NCBI GenBank assembly: GCA_963734395.1 | Contig: CAVTGY010000003.1 | Coordinates: 620,001-684,000 of the forward strand | Length of the DNA stretch: 64,000 nucleotides | Direction of reading: 5' to 3' | DNA from: Bog-756 sp963734395 | Lineage (GTDB): Bacteria > Actinomycetota > Acidimicrobiia > Acidimicrobiales > RAAP-2 | In this document: positions 37,022-44,733 of the stretch, piece after piece | Position numbering within the stretch: the first letter of the stretch is position 1 | Layout: the number at the start of each line of letters is the position of its first letter | The notes under the pieces: generated by a model | Databases searched by the model: none | Told to the model about the DNA's origin: nothing | Seen by the model: only the letters and a program-made list of their open reading frames with translations | Position numbers and translations under genes: made by a program

Positions 37022-38005
37022 CTAGAAGTCGCCGCACGGAGCACCCCCCTTGATCTCCCAGAGCGGCGCCGTTGGGTTGGCCGCAAAGAAACTAAGCAGC
37101 AGACGATCGCCAGGTGTGATTCCGGCAACCGAGATGCTCCCATCATGTTCCAGGCTGAAGGTATCGGGAGGGTAGAGCGCCCGAACTTTGGCGAGCGGCA
37201 TTTCAAGGGTCGCTCCGGTGGCGGTCTGCAGAAGGGGCGTATTGGGCATTGGGATCGGTGCCTTCGAGCCCATCAACGTCTGGGAGCCATTGAGATAGCG
37301 ATAGCCGTCCAGAGTTCCTGAGTAGAACTCCAACGACAAGTCGCCCCAGTGGACTTCAGTTCTATTCAGGCATCCTCCTCCACCAGTGGCCGTAGGCGCA
37401 CCGAGTGCTCTCATCATGGTGTTCATTACGCTTTCTTGGCTGTCGCCCACCGCTGCGATGCCCAATCCGTCAGGACCGAGCGTTATTCCCTCAGACGCGC
37501 TGTCGGTAACGTCCACGGTGCCTAACCACGCAGGCATCGCCGTATCAGTCCCTGGCGTGATAGTGGCAGAGAGTGCACTCCTGCCAGGATTGATTGCCAA
37601 CAGGATGGTGCGTCGACCGTGATTGGACAAAGAAACTGAACATTCCTCTTTCAACGCAAGATTGTTCACAATCTGCACGTCGGTGTCCTCTTCCCGACCC
37701 GTTGGAATTGCGGGAGGAATCGACACAACAATACGAGCGCCGACTGGCACCGTCACTGCCGGGGCAGGAGACTCATCGCTCAGGGTTAAGGAGGGAGAGC
37801 CGGGTGAGAGCGAACACGACGACGATCCGATCGGAGCAGTTTTTTCAGTCGCCAACTTTGCTGCACGCGGACGCTTTGCCGGTACGGTGGTCAGGGACGT
37901 TAATGAACTCGCCGAACCGCACGCTCCCGCTGCCACACCAACCGTGGCGATGCTCAGAACCGCGATAAATCTCCGCTGTAAGCACCGTCTCAGTCGGAAT
38001 GCCAT
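37022..38005 (-). CDS. Predicted lipoprotein of unknown function
   Basis: About 327-aa secreted lipoprotein. ATG 38005 gives MAFRLRRCLQRRFIAVLSIA then TVGVAAGAC: basic n-region, hydrophobic core and lipobox with the lipidated cysteine. An ATG three codons earlier (38014) is equally possible. The mature part has a threonine/serine-rich linker, beta-rich segments such as SPAPAVTVPVGARIVVSIPP, and paired cysteines (SSSCSL, KEECSV, GGGGCLN, GAPCGDF) that could form disulfides. I recognise no family. Base composition is lower in GC than the catabolic genes. Confidence 0.75.
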   Translation of the reverse strand: MAFRLRRCLQRRFIAVLSIATVGVAAGACGSASSLTSLTTVPAKRPRAAKLATEKTAPIGSSSCSLSPGSPSLTLSDESPAPAVTVPVGARIVVSIPPAIPTGREEDTDVQIVNNLALKEECSVSLSNHGRRTILLAINPGRSALSATITPGTDTAMPAWLGTVDVTDSASEGITLGPDGLGIAAVGDSQESVMNTMMRALGAPTATGGGGCLNRTEVHWGDLSLEFYSGTLDGYRYLNGSQTLMGSKAPIPMPNTPLLQTATGATLEMPLAKVRALYPPDTFSLEHDGSISVAGITPGDRLLLSFFAANPTAPLWEIKGGAPCGDF

Positions 38006-38101
38006 TGGCACCATCTAAACCCCCGGTAGAAGCCCATTGTCTCACTGAGGCGTGCCGTCATATGGTCGGCTCGCCGTGATGTGACGTGCTGGGGGTACCC
38101 A

Positions 38102-38121
38102 GACCACCGGTTGGGTGGGGC
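38102..38121 (+). repeat. Short dispersed repeat, copy B
   Basis: gaccaccggttgggtggggc, between the divergent lipoprotein (minus) and phosphotransferase (plus) genes. It is part of a longer imperfect inverted arrangement: gttgggtggggcaga near 38110 and tctgcccagggtggcaac near 38157. Confidence 0.45.
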
Positions 38122-38198
38122 AGAAGTTGCGGTGTCGGTAGCGCTTGCCGTACCGAGTCTGCCCAGGGTGGCAACATTGATGCGGTGACTCTGCCTCC

Positions 38199-39098
38199 AT
38201 GACCGCCGACCACTCAGCCCCACAGATGCACGAAGGCGAGGTCCTTGTGGACGACAGCACAGTCCGCGCCCTTCTCAAGGATCAATTCCCAAACTGGGCT
38301 GACAAGCGATTGCACAGAATCGCGGATTCCGGGACAGACAATGCGATCTATCGACTGGGTGAGGACCTGGGCATACGGCTGCCTCGGATCCAGTGGGCAG
38401 AAGCCCAGATCAAGAAGGAATGTCGATGGCTCCCGAAGCTGGCGGCGGATCTCCCTACCGCAGTACCAGTGCCTCTAGCCGAAGGTCGCCCCGACCGTGG
38501 TTACCCGTTCCCGTGGCTCGTGTATCCCTGGTTGGAGGGCACTAGCCTCGACCGTGCGACGGTTGACAGTTGGGATGTCATCGCAGAAGGCGTAGCCGAG
38601 TTCGTACTCGCACTCGCACAGCTTTCCCCGGCTGGTGGACCGCCTCCGACCCGCAGAGGCACTCCAATGGCTCAATACGATGAAGCCGTCCAGTGGGGCA
38701 TCAGCCAGCTCGACGGAATCATTGACGTCGATCGAGCGAGACATGTCTGGCAGGGCGCTTTGGAAGCCGGGGACTGGACGGGAGAACTGGTCTGGGTTCA
38801 TGGCGATCTGCTCCCAGGCAACATCCTTATCGGGAATGGTCGACTCAGCGGGATCATTGACTGGAGCGGTGCGGGGGTGGGTGATCCGGCATGTGAAGCG
38901 ATGCTGGCCTGGGCGCTTCCGGCGGATGCACGCCGCCTTTACCGAAGGACTCTGAAGTTTGACGACGCTACATGGGCACGGGCCCGGGGCTGGGTGGTGG
39001 AACAGACAGTGTTTTACATCCCCTACTATGCCGAGTCACTTCCGCTTGCCGTAGAGCAGGCCAAGGGGAGACTCCACGAGGCGCTGCTTGCTGACTAG
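38199..39098 (+). CDS. Aminoglycoside phosphotransferase (APH) family protein
   Basis: 299-aa kinase-fold protein. Catalytic loop VWVHGDLLPGNILIGNG and metal-binding GIIDWSGAGVGDPACE are intact; the N-lobe has GTDNAIYRLGEDLGIRLPRI with the ATP-contact segment. It resembles streptomycin/macrolide-kinase-like proteins, but substrate cannot be inferred and no resistance should be assumed. It sits alone in the accessory block, divergent from the lipoprotein gene. Only distantly similar to the phosphotransferase at the window start. Confidence 0.88.
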   Translation: MTADHSAPQMHEGEVLVDDSTVRALLKDQFPNWADKRLHRIADSGTDNAIYRLGEDLGIRLPRIQWAEAQIKKECRWLPKLAADLPTAVPVPLAEGRPDRGYPFPWLVYPWLEGTSLDRATVDSWDVIAEGVAEFVLALAQLSPAGGPPPTRRGTPMAQYDEAVQWGISQLDGIIDVDRARHVWQGALEAGDWTGELVWVHGDLLPGNILIGNGRLSGIIDWSGAGVGDPACEAMLAWALPADARRLYRRTLKFDDATWARARGWVVEQTVFYIPYYAESLPLAVEQAKGRLHEALLAD

Positions 39099-39163
39099 CC
39101 AGATGTCGGACTGTCCAGATGTGGGCGACCGAGCGGAGGTGACTGGCCTATCCCACAACACCG

Positions 39164-39195
39164 GATCAGCCGGGCGTTATCAACCCTGGCTGATC
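39164..39195. terminator. Stem-loop between convergent genes
   Basis: GATCAGCC (39164-39171) pairs with GGCTGATC (39188-39195) around a 16-nt loop. It lies between the phosphotransferase stop and the convergent small lipoprotein stop, so it may act as a bidirectional terminator; there is no T-run. Confidence 0.35.
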
Positions 39196-39257
39196 GGCCC
39201 ATCGGGGCTACCCGCAGGTGCCCAGTTGGCCAGGCTGGAGGTCGGTTCAGTGCGCTG

Positions 39258-39779
39258 TTACCCGGCGAAACTGATAGGTGCGAATCCGTAGTCGCCCTGG
39301 GCTCCCGTGGTGGCAACGATCACGCATAAACCCGAACAAGGAACCAATGCCGAACTGAGGGGTTGTGTTGCGGCACTCGAATGGACGGTGAAGGACACCG
39401 ATCCCGACCCGTCTCCGTTGCTGTCGGTCAGACCGAAAGGCTGGAGGGCCAACTGCATACCGCAGCCCAGATGGTTGACCTGCATCGGTGTAGCGCACTC
39501 GGACAAAAAGAACTTTATGCCAGCTTCTCCCGGCTTGAAGTCCTGCACACTCACTCTTACCTGTTGGCCATCTCGGATGCCCGTCCGGGGTGAGACGGTG
39601 ACCTTCTCGGTGGTCAGTAGGACATGATGTGTCGTTGAGGTTGTGTGGTGGATTACCGCAGGAGACGAGGAGGCACCCCCGCATCCGGTCGCCAGCATTA
39701 CGACTGTCAGCGAGGCCACAACGAGACCGACAGCAGACCCGACCATGACGACAGAGTTTTCCACAAGCCTGCCCCACAT
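39258..39779 (-). CDS. Small lipoprotein with a neocarzinostatin-like domain
   Basis: About 173-aa secreted lipoprotein. From ATG 39779 the signal is MWGRLVENSVVMVGSAVGLV then ASLTVVMLATGC, with the lipobox ATGC. The mature domain starts KVTVSPRTGIRDGQQVRVSV, continues PGEAGIKFFLSECATP, and ends GDYGFAPISF with two cysteine pairs, as in the immunoglobulin-like fold of enediyne-binding chromoproteins (neocarzinostatin family). Many actinobacteria carry such domains without any enediyne pathway, and none is visible here. The frame stays open to 39857; ATG 39746 is another possible start. Confidence 0.7.
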   Translation of the reverse strand: MWGRLVENSVVMVGSAVGLVVASLTVVMLATGCGGASSSPAVIHHTTSTTHHVLLTTEKVTVSPRTGIRDGQQVRVSVQDFKPGEAGIKFFLSECATPMQVNHLGCGMQLALQPFGLTDSNGDGSGSVSFTVHSSAATQPLSSALVPCSGLCVIVATTGAQGDYGFAPISFAG

Positions 39780-39951
39780 CACTTGTTCAATGGGGCATTT
39801 CCGTACGTTGATGGCGCGACGAAAGACCCCGAGTGAATCAGGGCTGAACGAGCCCAACGCCGGAGCCGGGCGAGACCCGATCGCAGACTAAGGATTGCTG
39901 GGAAGATGTTTCGAAGTCACCTGGAGCAATTCGAGGGGAAGGGAGAGAGCA

Positions 39952-40290
39952 ATGGATTCACTGGCAGTTGTGAATTCGTTTGGAGCCGCTTGGGGAGCGC
40001 ACGATCTGGAAGCAACGATGGCACTCACTACCGAAGACTGTGTTTTTGAGTCCACCGATCCTGCGCCGGACGGGAAGCGATATGAGGGTCAGCACGCGGT
40101 GCGGAAGGCCTGGCAGCCGATCTTCGCCGACGGGAATTCCAACTTCGAAGCGGAAGAGACCTTTGCGGCATTAGACCGAGTCGTGCAGCGATGGCGGTAC
40201 TCGTGGGCCGACGGCCACATTCGGGGCGTCGATGTGTTCAAAATCCGTGACGGACTCGTCGCCGAGAAGCTTTCGTATGTGAAGGGATGA
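39952..40290 (+). CDS. SnoaL-like / NTF2-fold protein (second copy type)
   Basis: 112-aa NTF2-superfamily protein: FGAAWGAHDLEATMALTTED, then VFESTDPAPDGKRYEGQHAV and YSWADGHIRGVDVFKIRDG follow the nuclear-transport-factor-2/limonene-epoxide-hydrolase-like pattern. Start ATG 39952 is preceded by GGGGAAGGGAGAGA. No catalytic function can be assigned. It is divergent from the neocarzinostatin-like lipoprotein and 97 nt upstream of the sulfotransferase. Confidence 0.8.
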   Translation: MDSLAVVNSFGAAWGAHDLEATMALTTEDCVFESTDPAPDGKRYEGQHAVRKAWQPIFADGNSNFEAEETFAALDRVVQRWRYSWADGHIRGVDVFKIRDGLVAEKLSYVKG

Positions 40291-40387
40291 CTGGGGTGGA
40301 GTGCCCCACATCGCCGGGAAGAGGATAATGCCAGTGAGGCTTGATCAGATCAGTTCCAGAACGGGCTTGGTGGCATGATTTGTCGCG

Positions 40388-41323
40388 ATGAGCTTCGAAC
40401 CACCCGAGCGAACCCGCGAGTACCGCAATCACCACCTCGACAGCACACGTTGGGACCAGTTCGCACCGCGCGATGACGACATCTTCGTTACGACCGCATA
40501 CAAGGCTGGCACGACATGGACGCAGCGCATCCTGGCTGCTCTGATCCTTGGACCAAAACCCCTGCCTGCCAGATTGAGCGAAATATCCCCGTGGGTCGAT
40601 GCTCGGTTCATGGGACCTCTTCAACCGATTCTCGATCGTCTAGATGCACAGCGCCATCGCCGGTTCATAAAGAGCCATCTGGCTGCTGACGGGCTTCGGT
40701 TCTTCCCACAGGCCAAGTACATCGTCGTCGGCCGCGATACCCGTGACGTCTTCATGTCGTTGTTCAACCACTATTCGTCCTATACGGACATAATGTTCGA
40801 ACTGTTCAACGACCCTGATCGGCCTGGGCCGGAATTTCCGCGTTGCCCGGCGACGCCGGGCGAGTTGTGGCCAGTGTGGGCAAAAGAAGGATGGTTCGGA
40901 TGGGCATCTGATGGCTGGCCATTCTGGTCACATCACCACCATCTCTCGACCTGGTGGGCGATACGAGAGCTTCCTAACGTGTTGTTCGTCCACTTTGGTG
41001 ATCTCAAAGCCGACCCTGAAACCGAGATGCGTCGGATTGCTAAGTTCTGCGCCATCGAGGTCAGCGAGGACTCCTGGCCTGCTCTGCTCGCGACGGTCGG
41101 ACTCGACGCCATGCGCGACGAAGCACGCCACTTCGATGACCCCATGGTCATGGTCTGGAAGAGCGGCGCAGACAGCTTCTTCTACAAAGGCGACAGCGGT
41201 CGATGGCGCGGGGTGTTGGCGCCCGACGATCTTGCTCTCTATGAGACCTCCGCGTCGGCTCTCGATCCGGCGCTTCGACTGTGGCTCGAAGGCGGGCGCC
41301 ATGCAGCCGGGATCAGAGGGTAA
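40388..41323 (+). CDS. Sulfotransferase family protein
   Basis: 311-aa PAPS-dependent sulfotransferase of the cytosolic type. The 5'-phosphosulfate loop TAYKAGTTWTQRILAAL (about 36-52), the 3'-phosphate segment YIVVGRDTRDVFMSLFNHY and the C-terminal FYKGDSGRWRGVLAPDD (equivalent of the RKGxxGDWK loop) are visible. It transfers sulfate to a hydroxyl or amine acceptor. With the sulfatase 4 kb away it suggests a sulfation/desulfation capacity in this block. Lower GC than the flanking catabolic genes. Confidence 0.9.
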   Translation: MSFEPPERTREYRNHHLDSTRWDQFAPRDDDIFVTTAYKAGTTWTQRILAALILGPKPLPARLSEISPWVDARFMGPLQPILDRLDAQRHRRFIKSHLAADGLRFFPQAKYIVVGRDTRDVFMSLFNHYSSYTDIMFELFNDPDRPGPEFPRCPATPGELWPVWAKEGWFGWASDGWPFWSHHHHLSTWWAIRELPNVLFVHFGDLKADPETEMRRIAKFCAIEVSEDSWPALLATVGLDAMRDEARHFDDPMVMVWKSGADSFFYKGDSGRWRGVLAPDDLALYETSASALDPALRLWLEGGRHAAGIRG

Positions 41324-41341
41324 GGACGGTTCGCGGGTGTC

Positions 41342-41361
41342 TATCACCGGTTGCGTGGGGC
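41342..41361 (+). repeat. Short dispersed repeat, copy C
   Basis: tatcaccggttgcgtggggc, directly after the sulfotransferase stop at the right end of the accessory block. 17 of 20 positions equal copy B. Confidence 0.4.
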
Positions 41362-41386
41362 ACATTCTGACCTCGCGTCGGCGAGT

Positions 41387-41402
41387 GCTTGCTCTCGCAA
41401 GC
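41387..41402. terminator. Short hairpin between convergent genes
   Basis: GCTTGC-TCTC-GCAAGC, a perfect 6-bp stem with a tetraloop in the 109-bp gap between the sulfotransferase (plus) and the thiolase fusion (minus). No T-tract follows, so a terminator role is only suggested by position. Confidence 0.35.
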
Positions 41403-41432
41403 GACCGACCCCGCCTGTTTCTGAAATGCCCG

Positions 41433-43058
41433 TCAGGCCCGATCCCGCTGGAGCAGCAGGACCCCTGACGGGGTGCCGCCACCGGTGGTGACCACCGCGG
41501 TGGTGGCGCCGGCCACCTGGCGTTGGTCGGCCTGGTGCCGGAGCTGCTTGACCGCTTCGTAGATGAACCCGAACCCGTGGGTGCGGCCCTCGCTGAGCTG
41601 ACCGCCGTGGGGGTTGACCGGGAGCTCGCCGTCCAGCGCGATCCTCCGACCCCCGTCGAGCCACGCTTGGGCCTCGCCGATGGGACAGAACCCGAGCGCC
41701 TCGAGCCACGAGATGGCGTTGAAGGTGAAGCCGTCGTAGACGAGGGCGACATCCACGTCGGAGGGACGGAGGCTGGTCCGGGTCCACAGGTGGGCGGCCT
41801 GGCCGAGCACCTGTGGCTCGTGGGTGATCGTCCCCTGATCCCAGGAGACCCGCTCGAGGATCTGGGTGCCGACGGCCTCGACCCGGATGGCGGCACCGGG
41901 CAGGTCTCCGGCCACCGACGCGTCGGACACCACCACGGCGATCGAGCCGTCACAGGGCACGTCGCAGTCGTAGAGCCCGAACGGTGTGGTGATGGGCCGG
42001 GCCGACAGGTAGTCGTCCATGGTCATCGGGTCCCGGTAGATGGCCGCCGGGTTGCGACCGGCGTTGGTCCGGCCGTTGACGGCGATGACTCCGAGCATCT
42101 CCCGGGTGGCCCCGTAGCGGTGCAGGTACTGGTTGGCGTTCATGGCGATCCAGTTGGCGGCGGACAGCGCACCGAAGGGCGCACGCCACTGGTGGGCCCC
42201 CGACGCGGGTCCGCCGCCGGCCGGTCGCAAGCCGAGGGTGGCGAAGGTGGACTCCCACACGGTGCGGAAGCACAGGACGTGCCGGCACAGGCCGCCGGCG
42301 ATGGCCAGCATGGCGGCGATCAGTGCCCCTCCGGGCCCGGGGATGTCCCCCCCGCCGTTGATCCATGTCGGATGGAGGCGGAGCGCCTCCTCGACCGCGG
42401 CCACGCCGCCCTCGCTCATCCCCATCCCCACGGCACCGGGGTAGGTGGAAAGCCCGTCGATGTCCGACAGCTCCAGGCCGGCGTCGGCCACCGCGGCCAG
42501 GCACGCGTCGACGGTCAAGGAGAGGGGGTCGACCATCAGCCGGCGCCCGAGTGCCGACCGCCCCACCCCGGACAGCACCGCCCGGTGCTCGAACCGCTCG
42601 TCGCCCAGCGGTGTCCGGGGTGGCGGGAGCTTGGGGGTGACGTCCGTCTCGACCGTCGAGGTCGCCCCGCTCGGCTCGAAGAAGGGGAGCCACACCGACT
42701 CGAGGTGCTCGAAGCGCACCCGGACCTCGAGGCCGATGTGGACGTCACCGATGTCGGACCCGGTGATGTTGGTGGTCAGACGGACGTCCGGGTCCTCGGC
42801 CAGGGCGACCACGGCGATCACGTACGGCGGGGGCAGGTCGGGGTGCCACTGGTGCTGGTTGACGGTGTAGCCGACCACCGTGGCCCGGCCGGAGACCTCG
42901 GTCGGGGCCGACGACCGGCTCCGGCACACCGGGCAGATGGGGACCGGGGGGTGCACCAACGTGCCGCAGTCGGTGCAGCCCTGGATGCGCAGGGTGCCGT
43001 CGGCACCGGACGTCCAGAACCACTCGGTCCACGGGGTGAGCTCGGGTAGCGGCCTCAT
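41433..43058 (-). CDS. Fusion of a DUF35 (zinc-ribbon/OB-fold) domain with an Ltp2/SCP2-type thiolase-fold domain
   Basis: 541-aa protein. Residues about 1-140 are a DUF35 domain: zinc ribbon with two CxxC pairs (GCTDCGTL and ICPVC) then an OB fold. From about 160 it is a thiolase-fold lipid-transfer/aldolase protein: VLSGVGRSALGRRLMVDPL, VYDGFTFNAISWLEALGF, PVNPHGGQLSEGRTHGFGF. In steroid degraders the thiolase-like aldolase Ltp2 and the DUF35 protein ChsH2 are separate chains that form a complex cleaving side-chain CoA esters. Here the two are one polypeptide. Likely retro-aldol or thiolytic cleavage; substrate unknown. It lies 22 nt upstream of an amidohydrolase stop. Confidence 0.87.
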   Translation of the reverse strand: MRPLPELTPWTEWFWTSGADGTLRIQGCTDCGTLVHPPVPICPVCRSRSSAPTEVSGRATVVGYTVNQHQWHPDLPPPYVIAVVALAEDPDVRLTTNITGSDIGDVHIGLEVRVRFEHLESVWLPFFEPSGATSTVETDVTPKLPPPRTPLGDERFEHRAVLSGVGRSALGRRLMVDPLSLTVDACLAAVADAGLELSDIDGLSTYPGAVGMGMSEGGVAAVEEALRLHPTWINGGGDIPGPGGALIAAMLAIAGGLCRHVLCFRTVWESTFATLGLRPAGGGPASGAHQWRAPFGALSAANWIAMNANQYLHRYGATREMLGVIAVNGRTNAGRNPAAIYRDPMTMDDYLSARPITTPFGLYDCDVPCDGSIAVVVSDASVAGDLPGAAIRVEAVGTQILERVSWDQGTITHEPQVLGQAAHLWTRTSLRPSDVDVALVYDGFTFNAISWLEALGFCPIGEAQAWLDGGRRIALDGELPVNPHGGQLSEGRTHGFGFIYEAVKQLRHQADQRQVAGATTAVVTTGGGTPSGVLLLQRDRA

Positions 43059-43080
43059 CGGCGATTCAAACGAGTCGGCT

Positions 43081-44733
43081 TCAGTGGAGCTCCGGTCGCA
43101 TTCCGGGAGGCGCGGTCCCGAGGGGCAGTTGCACGCCGTCGAGGCGGATGGGTACGCCGTTGACCAGGACGTGACGGACCCCGGTGGGCTCTTCGGCCGT
43201 CAGCCGTTCGCCGTGCGCCGGAAAGTCGCGGCGCCGGGTCATCGGTCCCGGTGCCACCGTGGCCGGATCGAAGACGCAGACGTCGGCCCAGTAGCCCTCG
43301 CGCAGGTACCCGCGACGGTCGAATCCGAAGATGTCGGCCGGCTCACCGGTCAGCTTCCTGATGGCGCGCTCGACCGGCATGATGCCCCGGTCACGGACCC
43401 ACGTGCCGAGCAGGTCGGTGGGGAGCGGCGCGTCGCACAGCTGGCTCACGTGGGCACCGGCGTCGGAGAGCCCGAGGACCATCTGCTCATGCGTGAGCAG
43501 GTCGCCCACGCTGACCGGATCGTCGTTGGCGATGTAGATGCGGAACCGGGTGGTCAGGTCCTCCTCGACGGCGAGCTCGCAGATCACGTCGAAAGGATCA
43601 CCGCCGCGTTCGGCGGCGATGGCGTCGACCCGCCGGCCCTCGAGCTCTGGATGACGCTCGGATTCGGAGACCTCGCAGGTCTCCCACCGGGGCCGCATCG
43701 GTTGCTGTTCGAGGTCCGCCGCCGCCCGGGCCCGCCATGCGGGATCTCGGTAGGCGGCGATCCTGGCGTCACGGTCCCGGTCCATGAGCTCGGCGACCAC
43801 CGGGCTCACGTTGAGACTGAAGGGACTGTCCATGGTGAACTGCATGGTCAGCGGCCGGGGGGTCACCTGGGGCCAGACCTCACATCCTTGCGCCACAGCC
43901 TGGTTGTGCAGGTCCAGTTGGGGCTGGTTGCGCCCGCCGGTGAGGGCGAACATCGGGTAGGTGAAGGGCCTTCCGATCCGGGGCTGCAGCTCGTACATGT
44001 CGGCATACGTGCACTGCTCGCCCACGGTGGCCAGCACCACGCCCTTGCCGGTGCTGCCGGCCGCCATGAACAGGGCCTCGACCTCGTCGCGTTCGGCGAA
44101 GCGACTCGGGACCGGCAGGCCGTTCATCCCCCGGTGGGTGTACGCGAAGCTGGTCGAGAACCCGGCCGCTCCCGCGTCGATCGCCTCCACCACCAGCCGG
44201 CACATCCGGTCGGTCTCCTCGGGAGTGGCGCTGCGTTCGTAGGCGGCGTCACCCATGACGAAGAGGCGGACCGAGCTGTGGCCGACGTAGCAGGTGAAGT
44301 TGAGTTGCGTTCCCCGACTGCGCACCAGCTCCATGTACTCGGGGTGGGTCTGGAACTCCCACACGATCCCCTCGGTGAGCGAGGCCGGGTTCATGTCCTC
44401 GACGTTCTCGAGGGTGGCCACGATGACCTCGTGGTGTTCCGGCCGGGTGGGGGCGATGGTGAAGCCGCAGTTCCCGGCGACCACCGTGGTGACCCCTTGG
44501 TACGAGGAGGGTCGCAGAGCCGGGTCCCAGAAGACCTGGGCGTCGTAGTGGGTGTGGATGTCGATGAACCCGGGGGCGACGATGCAGCCGGTGGCGTCGA
44601 TCTCGCGGTGACCGTGCAGGTCCGCTCCGATCTCCTCGATCCGCCCGTCGGTGACGGTGACATCGGCCCGGCGGCCGGGCTCCCCGCTCCCGTCGACCAC
44701 CGTCCCATAACGAATTGCCAGGTCAGCCGGCAT
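43081..44733 (-). CDS. D-aminoacylase / N-acyl-D-amino-acid deacylase family amidohydrolase
   Basis: About 550-aa amidohydrolase. N-terminal beta-sandwich (LAIRYGTVVDGSGEPGRRAD), the metal motif VAPGFIDIHTHYDAQVFWDP with HxH, the conserved TTVVAGNCGFTIAP, and the late metal aspartate LGLSDAGAHVSQLCDAPL. Despite the family name, actinobacterial members in catabolic clusters often have other, unproven substrates such as amides or lactones. ATG 44733 overlaps the SDR end by 11 nt; GTG 44739 is possible. Operon with the SDR and thiolase fusion. Confidence 0.88.
   Translation of the reverse strand: MPADLAIRYGTVVDGSGEPGRRADVTVTDGRIEEIGADLHGHREIDATGCIVAPGFIDIHTHYDAQVFWDPALRPSSYQGVTTVVAGNCGFTIAPTRPEHHEVIVATLENVEDMNPASLTEGIVWEFQTHPEYMELVRSRGTQLNFTCYVGHSSVRLFVMGDAAYERSATPEETDRMCRLVVEAIDAGAAGFSTSFAYTHRGMNGLPVPSRFAERDEVEALFMAAGSTGKGVVLATVGEQCTYADMYELQPRIGRPFTYPMFALTGGRNQPQLDLHNQAVAQGCEVWPQVTPRPLTMQFTMDSPFSLNVSPVVAELMDRDRDARIAAYRDPAWRARAAADLEQQPMRPRWETCEVSESERHPELEGRRVDAIAAERGGDPFDVICELAVEEDLTTRFRIYIANDDPVSVGDLLTHEQMVLGLSDAGAHVSQLCDAPLPTDLLGTWVRDRGIMPVERAIRKLTGEPADIFGFDRRGYLREGYWADVCVFDPATVAPGPMTRRRDFPAHGERLTAEEPTGVRHVLVNGVPIRLDGVQLPLGTAPPGMRPELH

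Noticed and set aside
38110..38175. Integron attC site in the accessory island
   Set aside because: One end reads GTTGGGT as attC core sites do, but the opposite arm lacks the matching RYYYAAC, other repeat copies do not keep GTT, genes are not co-oriented and no integrase is present.
38199..39098. Aminoglycoside resistance gene
   Set aside because: The kinase fold is clear but residues that define true aminoglycoside-modifying enzymes cannot be assigned; the family is large and mostly unrelated to resistance.
41523..43049. A 508-codon plus-strand open frame
   Set aside because: Exact shadow of the DUF35-thiolase gene; glycine/valine/aspartate-rich translation without motifs.
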